Below, one piece after another: positions 7,830 to 16,314 of a stretch of DNA of 64,000 bases. Within the stretch, counting starts at the first letter, position 1. The number at the start of each line of letters is the position of its first letter. The notes under the pieces are model-generated. The model saw only the letters and a program-made list of their open reading frames with translations. It did not search any database and was not told the DNA's origin. Position numbers and translations under genes: made by a program. Origin of the DNA: Ensifer adhaerens (GTDB lineage Bacteria; Pseudomonadota; Alphaproteobacteria; Rhizobiales; Rhizobiaceae); the NCBI RefSeq assembly GCF_002940685.1, contig NZ_PNFP01000002.1, forward strand, positions 434,001 to 498,000, given 5' to 3'.

Positions 7830-8767
7830 TCGTCGTCCTGCTCAACGTCTATCTGGCCATCCTGTTCCTGTTGGTGAAGTTCAGGATCGTGCCTTTCAAC
7901 CTGTTCTGGAAGATCTCGCCGGTCATCGTGTTCCTGCTGCTGCTCGTCGGCCTGTTCATTCCGATGAACTGGGGCGCGCCGCAGGGCGAGGCGCTGGTGG
8001 TGCGCAATTCGGTGGCGATCGTGCCCGATGTCGCCGGCGAGGTCACGGAGGTGCCGGTCGCTGCCAACAGCCCGCTCAAGGCCGGGGACGTGCTCTTCCG
8101 CATCGACCCCGTGCCCTACCAGGCGAAGGTGGATGCGCTGCAGGCGCAGCTGTCGCTGCAGGAGCTGCGGCTTTCGCAGATGACGAAGCTGCAGTCGCGC
8201 GATGCGGCGACCGAATTCGACGTGCAGCAGCGCCAGACGGACGTCGACAATCTGAAGGCGCAGATTACCAATGCCGAGTGGGAGCTCGGCAAGACGACGG
8301 TGCGGGCGCCGGCCGATGGCTACGTGACCAATCTTGCGCTGCGCAAGGGCGCGCGGGTGACGACGCTGCCGCTGTCACCGGCCATGGCCTTTATCGACAC
8401 GTCGGAGACGATCATCGGGGTCGAGATCAACCAGATCGATGCGCGTTATATTCAACCTGGCCAGAGGGTGGAGGCGACCTTCAAGTTTGCGCCCGGCGAA
8501 ACCTATACCGGCAATGTCGAGGGCGTGCTGCAGGCGATCGCATCCGGGCAGGCGCGCGTCTCCGGCACGGCGGTGACGCCGGAGACGGTCGCTGCCGCGC
8601 CCTTCATCGTTCGGGTGAAGCTCGACGACCAGGCCTTTGCCGCGCGGCTGCCGGCCGGCGCCACGGGCGACGCGGCGATCTTCACCGACCGGGTGAAGGC
8701 CGCACATGTGATCCGCCGGGTGCTTTTGCGCCAGATCGCGATCACCAACTACGTCAATCCGTTCTGA
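7826..8767 (+). CDS. HlyD family membrane-fusion protein (YiaV-like)
   Basis: The 313-residue protein has N-terminal membrane segments (residues 2-20 and 29-46), then a biotinyl-lipoyl-like domain (VAIVPDVAGEVTEVPV, LKAGDVLFRIDP), a coiled-coil hairpin around 100-160, the second lipoyl half (KTTVRAPADGYV) and a beta-barrel. This is the EmrA/HlyD-type periplasmic adaptor layout with the double N-terminal segment seen in YiaV/YibH. It overlaps the YiaW-like gene by four bases. No ABC or MFS pump gene is adjacent, as is usual for this pair. Confidence 0.88.
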   Translation: MIVVLLNVYLAILFLLVKFRIVPFNLFWKISPVIVFLLLLVGLFIPMNWGAPQGEALVVRNSVAIVPDVAGEVTEVPVAANSPLKAGDVLFRIDPVPYQAKVDALQAQLSLQELRLSQMTKLQSRDAATEFDVQQRQTDVDNLKAQITNAEWELGKTTVRAPADGYVTNLALRKGARVTTLPLSPAMAFIDTSETIIGVEINQIDARYIQPGQRVEATFKFAPGETYTGNVEGVLQAIASGQARVSGTAVTPETVAAAPFIVRVKLDDQAFAARLPAGATGDAAIFTDRVKAAHVIRRVLLRQIAITNYVNPF

Positions 8768-8909
8768 TCCTCGTCATCCGCAGGCGGGCCGATCGTGGCC
8801 GAGCAGGCGGGCGAGGTTCGCGGAAGGTCGGTTGGACCGGTCGAGGCGTTCCGGTCTTTCGCATCGGTGTTGCGCATCGGCCTGGCGGGCGGCACGGTGC
8901 GGCCGGTTG

Positions 8910-8933
8910 CCCCGCCCGCTGGGACGGGCGGGG
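8910..8933. terminator. Strong GC hairpin between convergent genes
   Basis: CCCCGCCCG (8910-8918) pairs perfectly with CGGGCGGGG (8925-8933) around a 6-base loop. It lies between the converging HlyD-like and aldo/keto reductase genes and could end both transcripts, although no T-run follows. Confidence 0.45.
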
Positions 8934-8943
8934 AGGTGAGTGC

Positions 8944-9957
8944 TTACCCGGCAATCGGCAGCGGCGCTTCGGGGTTCACGAGACCGGCTAACTTCAAGTC
9001 CCGCCAGAAGTCGTCCGGCACGGTCTCGTTCAAAGCAGCGCGGTCTTCGGCGATGCGGCTCGGCTGGCTGGCGCCGGGGATGACGGCGGCGACCGCGGGA
9101 TTGGCGAGCGCAAATTGCAGGCCGGCGGCCTTCATCGAGATGCTGTAGCAGTCGGCGATCGCCTTGATGCGCGCGACCTTGTCGAGGATTGCCGGCGTGG
9201 CCGGGGCATATTCGAAGTTCGGTCCGCCGACGAGCGCGCCGGAGCTATAGGGGCCGCCGACGACGATGCCGAGGCCGCGCTCGGCGACCGCGGGCATGAC
9301 ACGCTGGAGCGCGCGGTCATGGTCCAGCAGCGTATAGCGGCCGGCGAGCAGGAAGCCGTCGGGGCGCGGACCTTCGAGCGCCAAGAGCAATTCGATCGGC
9401 TCCACCCGGTTGACGCCGAGGCCCCAGGCCTTGATCACGCCTTCGTCGCGCAGCCGGTCCAGCGCCCTGAATGCGCCCTTGCGTGCGGTCTCGAAGACAT
9501 CGAGCCATTCGTCGCCGTAGAAATCCTGGGCAACGTCGTGGACGAAGGCGATCTCGATCCGATCGGTCTTCAGGCGCTTGAGGCTGTCCTCGATCGAGCG
9601 CAGCGTCGCGTCATGGGAGTAGTCGTTGACGATCTTGTTGGGGCGGCCATAGCGGAAGACGTCGCCTTTCTCGCCGAGGTCGCGGGCGCTGACATCCTCG
9701 ATCTCGTCGAGGATCACCCGGCCGACCTTGGTGCTGATGACGTATTCGTCGCGCGGGCGACCGCCAAGCGCCTCGCCCATGCGGATTTCGGCAAGCCCTG
9801 CGCCATAGAATGGGGCGTTGTCGAAATAGCGGATGCCGTCTTTCCAGGCGGCTTCGACGGTGCCAAGCGCTTCCTGTTCCGGAATTTCACGGAACATGTT
9901 GCCGAGCGGCGCGGCGCCGAAGCCAAGCTTTCCGGGGAGAATGTCCTTGAGTGTCAT
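8944..9957 (-). CDS. Aldo/keto reductase, D-threo-aldose 1-dehydrogenase type
   Basis: The 337-residue protein carries the full aldo/keto reductase tetrad: Asp in RYFDNAP, Tyr in FYGAGLAE, Lys in STKVGR and His in FVHDVAQ. The N-terminus LGFGAAPLGNMFREI and the C-terminal VIPGASQPSRIAED place it with the L-fucose/D-threo-aldose dehydrogenase group rather than the YhdN group of the remnant at 3115. The probable reaction is NAD(P)-dependent oxidation of a free aldose to a lactone in the cytoplasm. The start is supported by AAAGGACAGGACA ahead of the ATG at 9957. It is transcribed alone. Confidence 0.88.
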   Translation of the reverse strand: MTLKDILPGKLGFGAAPLGNMFREIPEQEALGTVEAAWKDGIRYFDNAPFYGAGLAEIRMGEALGGRPRDEYVISTKVGRVILDEIEDVSARDLGEKGDVFRYGRPNKIVNDYSHDATLRSIEDSLKRLKTDRIEIAFVHDVAQDFYGDEWLDVFETARKGAFRALDRLRDEGVIKAWGLGVNRVEPIELLLALEGPRPDGFLLAGRYTLLDHDRALQRVMPAVAERGLGIVVGGPYSSGALVGGPNFEYAPATPAILDKVARIKAIADCYSISMKAAGLQFALANPAVAAVIPGASQPSRIAEDRAALNETVPDDFWRDLKLAGLVNPEAPLPIAG

Positions 9958-10265
9958 TGTCCTGTCCTTTGCTGATCGATGGGGCAGGCGATGCGGTGCA
10001 TCGCCGTTGTCTGGAGAAATAGGTCAGCGAGCGGATGCCCGGTAGTCGGCTACGCTTCGCAGGATATGGGAAACGAATTCACAGATGCGACGTTTCAGAG
10101 CCGAATGCCTGGCGAAGTGATCCGGGCGTCCGTCGGCCGGACCGTCCGCGATCGATCGGACGGACAGCGCCGGTCGCAAATCCCTCGCGTGTCGGGTCTG
10201 GTTTGCGTATATTAGGCTACCCTAAATCGGAGGGGTTTCAACGATCTGCAATAGGGGTGTTCGCC

Positions 10266-12701
10266 ATGACCATTGGCCAGAGCATGCTTGCGGGTGCAGC
10301 CTTCTTCGCGCTTGGTTTTACGTCCGCATGGGCACAGCAGGTTTCAGGGACGCTCGGCGCCCCGGGAGCGACCACGACAATTACAGGTAAGCAGCTTCCG
10401 TCACCAAGTCCGGGCTTTGGCGGCGTGATCAGGGAAAAGGCCTCGGAATCGACGCCCTGGTGGGCTCCGCGGGTCGTGCCGCCGAAAGGCGCGCCCAATG
10501 TGCTTCTCATCATGACGGACGATCAGGGCTTCGGCGCGCCCAGCACCTTCGGCGGTGTCATCCCGACGCCCGCGATGGACCGCATCGCGAAAGAGGGGCT
10601 TCGCTTCACGAACTTTCACTCGACGTCCCTGTGCTCGCCGTCTCGCGCAGCGCTGATCACCGGACGCAACCACCATTCGGTCGGCTATGGGGTCGTCGGG
10701 GAGATCGCGACCGGATACCCGGGCTACGATTCAATCATTCCGATCGAGAAAGGCACTGTTGGCACGATCCTCAAGGAAAATGGCTACGCCACCGCGTGGT
10801 TCGGCAAGAACCACAACACGCCGTCCTACCAATCGAGCCAGGCCGGCCCCTTCAACCAGTGGCCGACGGGCATGGGCTTCGACTACTTCTACGGCTTCGT
10901 CGGCGGCGATGCGAGCCAGTGGCAGCCGAACCTGTTCCGCAACACCACTGCCATCTATCCGTTTGAAGGCAATCCCAAATGGAACATGGAAACGGCCATG
11001 GCCGACGAGGCGATCCAGCACATCAGGCAACTGAGCGAGATCGCCCCCGGCAAGCCCTGGTTCGTCTATTACGTGCCCGGTGCCACCCACGCGCCGCACC
11101 ACCCGACGCCCGAATGGATCAAGAAGATCAGCGACATGCACCTCTTCGACGAGGGCTGGAACAAGGTGCGCGAGACGATCTTCGCCAATCAGAAGCGGCT
11201 CGGCATCATGCCTGAAAACGCGAAGCTCACGCCATGGCCGGAGGGCTTGCCGCAATGGGATTCCCTCAGTTTGGAGGCGAAGAAACTGTTCATCCGGCAG
11301 GCCGATGTATACGGCGCCTACCTTGCCTATGCCGACAACGAGATCGGTCGCGTCATCCAGGCGGTTGATGACCTTGGACAGATCGACAATACCCTGATCA
11401 TCTACATTGGCGGCGACAACGGGGCGAGCGCCGAGGGCATGCTCAACGGCACGCCGAATGAGTTCACCACGTTCAACGGCGTCGACGTTCCGGTGAAGGA
11501 CCAGTTTCTCTGGTACCCGTTCTGGGGTTCGGAGCGGACATTCCCGCATTTCGCAGCCGGCTGGGCCTGGGCGATGGGGACACCGTTCAAGTGGGTCAAG
11601 CAGGTGCCATCGCACTTCGGCGGGACGGCGCAGGGCATGGTCATGTCCTGGCCCGGCCATATCAACGACGCGGGCGGTATCCGCGCGCAGTTCCACCACT
11701 TCATCGACATCGTGCCGACGATCCTGGAGGCGACGGGCATCCCGCAACCGGAGACGATCAACGGCATCAAGCAGGAGGCGATCGAAGGCGTCAGCATGGC
11801 CTACACATGGGACAAGGCGAATGCCGCAGCCCCGACGCAACACCAGACGCAGTACTTCGAGATGCTGGGAAACCGCGCGATCTACCACGACGGCTGGGTC
11901 GCCGCGACGACGCCCGCCACACTGCCGTGGGAACTCAGCACCAAGACGCCACCCGACGTGATCACCGGCTACAATTGGGAGCTTTACAACGTCGACGAAG
12001 ACCCGACGCAGTTCAACGATCTTGCCGCCAAAATGCCTGACAAGCTGAAGGAATTGCAGGATCTCTTCTATGCCGAGGCGAAGAAGTACAACGTGCTGCC
12101 GCTCGACAATTCGACGCTCGCACGCTGGAACGCGCCGCGACCGAACCTGACGGCCGGCCGTACGGAGTTCACCTATCGCGGAGAGCTGAGCGGTGTGCCG
12201 GCCAGCGCAGCACCGAGCACCTTGAACAAATCCTATACGATCACTGCCGATGTCGTGATACCCGACGACGGTGCGCAAGGCATGATCGTCACCGAAGGCG
12301 GCCGCTTTGGCGGCTACGGCCTCTTCCTCAGCAAGGGAGACTTCGGTGTCGGCAGCGGGAAGGTCGTGTTCCTCTACAATCTCCTCGACCTCAAGCGCAC
12401 CCTGTGGGAGGGACCGGAACTCGAACCCGGCAAACACAGGATCGTCTTCGACTTCAAGTCGGATGGAAAGGGACTTGGCGCCGGCGGCACGGGCGTTCTG
12501 TCGGTGGACGGCAAGGAGGTCGCCAGGAACAGCATCGATCATGGGATCCCGGTCACTTTCCCCGAGGATGAGACCTTCGACGTCGGTCTCGACACGCGCA
12601 CCGGCGTCGCCCTTCTGGAGCACCGCTACGACACGCCCTTCCGCTTCACCGGCAAGATCGAGAAGCTGACTTTCGAATTGAAGCCAAACGCAACACCCTA
12701 G
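10266..12701 (+). CDS. Exported arylsulfatase (type I sulfatase)
   Basis: The 811-residue protein starts with a Sec signal peptide (MTIGQSMLAGAAFFALGFTS, cleavage after AWA). The sulfatase domain has NVLLIMTDDQG (metal Asp pair), the activation motif LCSPSRAALITGR with the Cys to be converted to formylglycine at residue 123, FGKNHNTPS, and the late metal site IYIGGDNGAS. Beyond about residue 600 there is a beta-rich C-terminal domain (RTEFTYRGELSG, HRIVFDFKSDGKG) seen in the long bacterial arylsulfatases. It would hydrolyse sulfate esters in the periplasm or outside. The start at 10266 gives the signal peptide; the frame is open further upstream to 10035 but without coding character. No formylglycine-generating enzyme gene is in the window. 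Confidence 0.92.
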   Translation: MTIGQSMLAGAAFFALGFTSAWAQQVSGTLGAPGATTTITGKQLPSPSPGFGGVIREKASESTPWWAPRVVPPKGAPNVLLIMTDDQGFGAPSTFGGVIPTPAMDRIAKEGLRFTNFHSTSLCSPSRAALITGRNHHSVGYGVVGEIATGYPGYDSIIPIEKGTVGTILKENGYATAWFGKNHNTPSYQSSQAGPFNQWPTGMGFDYFYGFVGGDASQWQPNLFRNTTAIYPFEGNPKWNMETAMADEAIQHIRQLSEIAPGKPWFVYYVPGATHAPHHPTPEWIKKISDMHLFDEGWNKVRETIFANQKRLGIMPENAKLTPWPEGLPQWDSLSLEAKKLFIRQADVYGAYLAYADNEIGRVIQAVDDLGQIDNTLIIYIGGDNGASAEGMLNGTPNEFTTFNGVDVPVKDQFLWYPFWGSERTFPHFAAGWAWAMGTPFKWVKQVPSHFGGTAQGMVMSWPGHINDAGGIRAQFHHFIDIVPTILEATGIPQPETINGIKQEAIEGVSMAYTWDKANAAAPTQHQTQYFEMLGNRAIYHDGWVAATTPATLPWELSTKTPPDVITGYNWELYNVDEDPTQFNDLAAKMPDKLKELQDLFYAEAKKYNVLPLDNSTLARWNAPRPNLTAGRTEFTYRGELSGVPASAAPSTLNKSYTITADVVIPDDGAQGMIVTEGGRFGGYGLFLSKGDFGVGSGKVVFLYNLLDLKRTLWEGPELEPGKHRIVFDFKSDGKGLGAGGTGVLSVDGKEVARNSIDHGIPVTFPEDETFDVGLDTRTGVALLEHRYDTPFRFTGKIEKLTFELKPNATP

Positions 12702-12702
12702 A

Positions 12703-12719
12703 GAGAGCGGGACGCTCTC
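12703..12719 (+). terminator. Hairpin just after the sulfatase stop
   Basis: GAGAGCG (12703-12709), loop GGA, CGCTCTC (12713-12719). It begins two bases after the stop codon. Without a T-run it may be a processing or attenuation hairpin rather than a terminator. Confidence 0.4.
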
Positions 12720-12770
12720 GCGCCCATGCATCGCAAGGATTGGACGCAAAGGCTGGCAGAGGTGGTTCCC

Positions 12771-13118
12771 ATGACACGCGTGCTTGATCTCGCCGCCTTC
12801 GGGGAGATGGCAACAGGGCTCGCGCTGGTGGTGGTGCCTTCGTTCGTGGGGGAGGTACTGCTCGGCGAAGGACTGACCGGGCCTGCGGTCCCGACGGCGC
12901 GGGTGGCCGGGATTGCCCTGATTGCGCTCGCCGTAGCCTGCTTCAAGAACTCAGGTTTCCTCGGCATGCTGATCTACAGTGCGGCAGCCACGCTCTATCT
13001 GGCCTGGCTGGGACTGACTGATGGTTCCACCGGCCTGCTTCTGTGGCCCGCGGTTGCGGTTCATGCCGTGCTGACGGCCTTGCTCTGGCGCGGTCGCAAC
13101 AAGCCCGGCGCCACCTAG
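12771..13118 (+). CDS. Small four-helix membrane protein, unknown function
   Basis: The 115-residue product has about four hydrophobic segments: LAAFGEMATGLALVVVPSFV, VAGIALIALAVACF, LGMLIYSAAATLYLAWLGL and LLLWPAVAVHAVLTALLW. Small integral membrane proteins of this type are often found near arylsulfatase genes in rhizobia as far as I recall, but I cannot assign a function. The ATG at 12771 is preferred because AGAGGTGG lies 6 bases before it; an in-frame ATG at 12726 would add 15 polar residues. It lies 70 bp after the sulfatase gene and may be co-transcribed with it. Confidence 0.65.
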   Translation: MTRVLDLAAFGEMATGLALVVVPSFVGEVLLGEGLTGPAVPTARVAGIALIALAVACFKNSGFLGMLIYSAAATLYLAWLGLTDGSTGLLLWPAVAVHAVLTALLWRGRNKPGAT

Positions 13119-13260
13119 AGCGCGTCGCGATCGTTCAGGTTCGCTCCGTGCGTTTCAAGTTATTGATTTGGCGCATGTCGTTGTCGCGCGCTTTTGCGCG
13201 ACATTCTCCAGAGCGGCGGTCGATTTTATCTCGCTCGCTGTCGGCAAAGGCAGCCTTCGT

Positions 13261-13276
13261 ACGTCCTTAAGGACGT
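13261..13276. promoter_or_regulatory. Perfect 16-bp palindrome ahead of the GST gene
   Basis: ACGTCCTTAAGGACGT is a perfect palindrome ending 21 bases before the GST start and just ahead of its ribosome site AGGAGGA. It could be an operator or, as RNA, a hairpin adjoining the ribosome site. Confidence 0.4.
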
Positions 13277-13297
13277 GCACAAGGAGGACCAAGCCGC

Positions 13298-13936
13298 ATG
13301 AAGCTTTATTTCAGCCGCAACCCCAATCCGCGCCTGGCCGTCGCAACGGCGCGGTTTCTGAATGCCGAGGTCGACTTCGAATTTGCCGCGCCGTTCGCCG
13401 AGGGGCAGGCGGAGCGTTATCGGCTGCTCAACCCCAATCTGCTTTTGCCGATCCTCGAACGTCCCGGCAGGGCGCTCTGGGAGGCGGATGCGATCGCCTG
13501 CTTTCTCTCTCGCCAGGTCGGCTCCAACTTGTGGAGAAGCGATGACGATGAGCCGGAGATGATCCGCTGGATCAGCTGGGGCAAGGAGAACTTCGTGAAA
13601 GCCTGCGACATGGTGCATTGGGAGCGCGGCACCAAGCTGCGCTACCGCATCGGCCCTTGCGATGAAGCGATGGTGGAGGAGGGGCTGAAGGCGTTTCACA
13701 AGGCGGCAAAGGTGCTTGAGGCCGAGCTCTCCGGACGGGCTTGGCTGCTCGGCGACACCATTTCCTATGCGGATTTCCGCATGGCGACGTTCCTGCCCTA
13801 CAACGACGCCGCACGGCTGCCGATCGGGGACTATCCGGCCCTTGCGCGCTGGGCGAGGCGGCTCGAGCAGATCGAGGCCTGGCGCGATCCCTTCCGCGGG
13901 CTTGATGCGCCCGAGCTGCCGCCGATATCAACTTGA
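13298..13936 (+). CDS. Glutathione S-transferase family protein
   Basis: The 212-residue protein has a thioredoxin-like N-terminal domain (MKLYFSRNPNPRLAVATARF, then LNPNLLLPILERPGRALWEADAIACFLS with the cis-Pro before Ile) and an all-helical C-terminal domain including ISYADFRMATFLPY, the N-capping box region of GSTs. The catalytic residue near the N-terminus is probably Ser6 or Asn8. Likely roles are glutathione conjugation or peroxide and xenobiotic handling in the cytosol. The start is supported by AAGGAGGACCAAGCCGC. It is one of three GST genes in the window and is monocistronic, followed by a hairpin. Confidence 0.88.
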   Translation: MKLYFSRNPNPRLAVATARFLNAEVDFEFAAPFAEGQAERYRLLNPNLLLPILERPGRALWEADAIACFLSRQVGSNLWRSDDDEPEMIRWISWGKENFVKACDMVHWERGTKLRYRIGPCDEAMVEEGLKAFHKAAKVLEAELSGRAWLLGDTISYADFRMATFLPYNDAARLPIGDYPALARWARRLEQIEAWRDPFRGLDAPELPPIST

Positions 13937-13948
13937 AGGGCCGCCTTT

Positions 13949-13978
13949 GCCTGCCGTCGGGCCGAGGCGACGGCAGGC
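13949..13978 (+). terminator. Hairpin after the GST gene
   Basis: GCCTGCCGTCG (13949-13959) pairs perfectly with CGACGGCAGGC (13968-13978) around an 8-base loop. It starts 13 bp past the stop. Confidence 0.55.
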
Positions 13979-14095
13979 GGCCGTTGCTGTGCATTCGTGG
14001 GTTGCGTGATCGTTCTCGCCATCCATTTTCTCCTCTGCTAAAACAGTCGCGCTAGCATGCGAACAGGCTCTTCCTGCCCAGAAGGAATTCGTCCT

Positions 14096-14434
14096 ATGCG
14101 TCTCAGCATCGCGATCACCGCTGCAGCCTTGCTTTCCCTTCCGACATCAACCCTTGCCAAATCGCCGGCCGATATCGCCGATCTCGTCGGCGCACGCGCG
14201 CCCGGTGCCGAGAGCGAGATGCAGTCCAGGGGCTATGTCGACGTCGGTGGCGCCAATACCTGGTGGAATGCCGGCACCAAGACTTGCGTCCGGGTGCATG
14301 TTTCCCAGGGGCGCTACTCGGCGATCTCGCAGATCAAACCTTCAGCCTGCGGCCAGGGCACCGGCAAGAGCACGCCATGCCCGCCGGATCTGTCGCAAGC
14401 CGATCTCTACAAACATCCGGGCTGCAGCCTCTAG
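14096..14434 (+). CDS. Small secreted protein, unknown function
   Basis: The 112-residue product begins with a clear Sec signal peptide (MRLSIAITAAALLSLPTS, cleavage after TLA). The mature part of about 90 residues contains LVGARAPGAESEMQSRGYV and GGANTWWNAGTKTCVRVHV. The three Cys (in KTCVRV, SACG and PGCSL) plus CPP could form disulfides. I do not recognise a named domain. The start is chosen from the signal peptide and AGAAGGAATTC upstream. It is probably a periplasmic protein. Confidence 0.7.
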   Translation: MRLSIAITAAALLSLPTSTLAKSPADIADLVGARAPGAESEMQSRGYVDVGGANTWWNAGTKTCVRVHVSQGRYSAISQIKPSACGQGTGKSTPCPPDLSQADLYKHPGCSL

Positions 14435-14673
14435 GGGGCAGTCGCGTCCATATGGGTGCTGGCCAATGCCGCGACCATTGCGCAATGTGATGATCTCTGC
14501 TCTCCTTTGAACGGCCCGCCCGTGGGGAGATTGCCCCCTGGCAATCGGATTTTGCGGCTGAAAGCGCTGGAAACCGCTTAAAAAGGGCCGATTGCGGCAG
14601 ATATTTCCGCTCCGCCCATTCCCGCCCAAAACCCGAAAGGTGTTTCGCCTTTTTTAGGAAAGCGAGATTTGCC

Positions 14674-14742
14674 TACCTTCAGTACCCTTTTGGTTGTCCC
14701 GCTGGAGACGGGACATATCGCGAAGGTATGGAGGAGATACCC
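14674..14742 (+). ncRNA. Candidate riboswitch ahead of the NCS2 permease
   Basis: TACCTTC (14674-14680) pairs with GAAGGTA (14722-14728) to make a 7-bp P1. Inside, TGTCCCG (14695-14701) pairs with CGGGACA (14709-14715), loop CTGGAGA, and a 3-bp ACC/GGT helix (14684-14686/14692-14694) is possible. The unpaired joining pieces are AGT and TATCGC. P1 competes with GGTAT (14725-14729)/ATACC (14737-14741), a hairpin that holds the ribosome site GGAGGAG (14730-14736) in its loop and abuts the TTG start. This is the layout of a translational riboswitch. With a purine-type permease downstream, xanthine, guanine or urate are the natural ligand guesses. I cannot match it from memory to a known class; xanthine-I (NMT1) is the first to test. 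Confidence 0.5.
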
Positions 14743-16239
14743 TTGGCAAGCATTTCAGAGGACACTACGCATACCCAGAATCTGGCCCAGAATCCGGTCC
14801 AAAATCCGGAAGACGAAAGGCTGAGCATCGGCGCGAACCTCGCCTATGGCCTGCAGCACGTCTTGACCATGTATGGCGGCATCGTCGCCGTTCCGCTGAT
14901 CCTCGGCCAGGCGGCCGGGTTGAACTCGTCCGATGTCGGCCTGCTCGTCACCGCCTCGCTGTTTGCCGGCGGCCTTGCGACCATCCTGCAGACGATCGGC
15001 GTGCCGTTCTTCGGAAGCCGCCTGCCGCTGGTGCAGGGCGTCTCGTTCTCAGGCGTCGCCACGATGATCGCCATTTCCGGCAATGGTGGCATTCCGGCGA
15101 TCCTTGGTGCCGTCATCGCGGCCTCATTGATCGGCCTTCTGATCACGCCGGTGTTTTCGCGCATCACCCGCTTCTTCCCGCCGCTCGTCACCGGCATCGT
15201 CATCACCACCATCGGCCTGACGCTGATGCCGGTTGCGGCATTCTGGGCGATGGGCGGCAACAAGGCGGCGCCAGACTTCGGCAGCACGGCCAACATCCAG
15301 CTTGCGGCGGTCACGCTCATCATCGTGCTGGTCTTGAGCAAACTCGGCAACGCTTCGATCTCCAGGCTTTCGATCCTGCTGTCGATCGTGATCGGCACCG
15401 GCATCGCCTATGTCGCCGGCATGACCGATTTCTCGCAAGTTGCTGATGGCCCGGTCTTCGCATTGCCGAGGATCTTCCATTTCGGCTATCCGACCTTCGA
15501 GCTTGCTGCCATCATCTCGATGCTGATCGTCATCATGGTGACCTTGGTGGAAACGTCTGCCGACATTCTCGCCGTCGGCGAAATCGTCGAGACCAAGGTG
15601 GATTCGCGCCGGCTTGGCGACGGCCTTCGTGCCGACATGCTGTCGAGCATCCTGGCACCGATCGTCGGCTCCTTCACCCAGAGCGCATTCGCCCAGAATG
15701 TCGGTCTGGTGGCGGTGACCGGCGTGAAGAGCCGCTATGTGGTCGCAACGGGCGGCCTGTTCCTGGTGACGCTCGGCCTGCTTCCGATCATGGGACGCGT
15801 CGTCGCCTCGGTGCCGACCTCGGTGCTTGGCGGCGCCGGCATCGTGCTCTTCGGCACGGTCGCGGCCAGCGGCATCCGCACGCTGTCCAAGGTCGAGTAC
15901 AACAACAACATGAACCTCGTCATCGTCGCGACCTCGATCGGCTTCGGCATGATCCCGATCGCAGCACCCGGCTTCTACGAGCATTTCCCGGCCTGGGTGG
16001 CGACGATCTTCCATTCGGGCATCTCGTCGGCGGCCGTCATGGCGATCCTGCTCAACCTGCTCTTCAACCACTTCACCGCAGGCAATTCCGACCAGCAGTC
16101 TGTGTTTGTGGCTGCAACCGAACGCACGATCCGCTACCAGGACATCGCAAGGCTGCACGACGGCGACTATTTCCTCAACGGCAAGCTTTACGATGCCAAG
16201 GGCACCGAGGTGCCGCTGATTGCGGCGGAGGCGCACTGA
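14743..16239 (+). CDS. NCS2 family nucleobase:cation symporter (xanthine/urate type)
   Basis: The 498-residue protein has about 14 membrane segments and the NCS2 landmarks: the TM1 His in GLQHVLTMYGG, PLVQGVSFSG, the TM8 acidic site LVETSADILAVGE, and the signature QNVGLVAVTGVKSRYV. Q-N-x-G-x4-T-G is the form typical of xanthine/uric acid carriers rather than uracil carriers (E-N...T-R). The role is proton-coupled purine uptake across the inner membrane. A TTG at 14743 is the chosen start because GGAGGAG lies 6 bases before it; an ATG at 14728 overlaps that ribosome site and is less likely. Two hairpins separate it from the deaminase gene downstream. Confidence 0.9.
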   Translation: MASISEDTTHTQNLAQNPVQNPEDERLSIGANLAYGLQHVLTMYGGIVAVPLILGQAAGLNSSDVGLLVTASLFAGGLATILQTIGVPFFGSRLPLVQGVSFSGVATMIAISGNGGIPAILGAVIAASLIGLLITPVFSRITRFFPPLVTGIVITTIGLTLMPVAAFWAMGGNKAAPDFGSTANIQLAAVTLIIVLVLSKLGNASISRLSILLSIVIGTGIAYVAGMTDFSQVADGPVFALPRIFHFGYPTFELAAIISMLIVIMVTLVETSADILAVGEIVETKVDSRRLGDGLRADMLSSILAPIVGSFTQSAFAQNVGLVAVTGVKSRYVVATGGLFLVTLGLLPIMGRVVASVPTSVLGGAGIVLFGTVAASGIRTLSKVEYNNNMNLVIVATSIGFGMIPIAAPGFYEHFPAWVATIFHSGISSAAVMAILLNLLFNHFTAGNSDQQSVFVAATERTIRYQDIARLHDGDYFLNGKLYDAKGTEVPLIAAEAH

Positions 16240-16262
16240 ACCGGCAAGCTCTCTGAAATGAC

Positions 16263-16292
16263 GCAATCCCAGACTGCATTTCCTGGGATTGC
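16263..16292 (+). terminator. Hairpin after the NCS2 gene
   Basis: GCAATCCCAG (16263-16272) pairs perfectly with CTGGGATTGC (16283-16292) around a 10-base loop, followed by TTGATT. Confidence 0.5.
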
Positions 16293-16314
16293 TTGATTGC
16301 CCCGCCATTCCGGG

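Noticed and set aside
14728-14742. ATG at 14728 as start of the NCS2 permease
   Set aside because: It overlaps the ribosome site GGAGGAG itself and has no site of its own upstream; the TTG at 14743 is 6 bases after that site.
14674-14742. Direct assignment of the leader RNA to the classical purine riboswitch
   Set aside because: The three-way layout is superficially similar, but P2 has only 3 bp, and I do not see the conserved junction and kissing-loop bases of that class.
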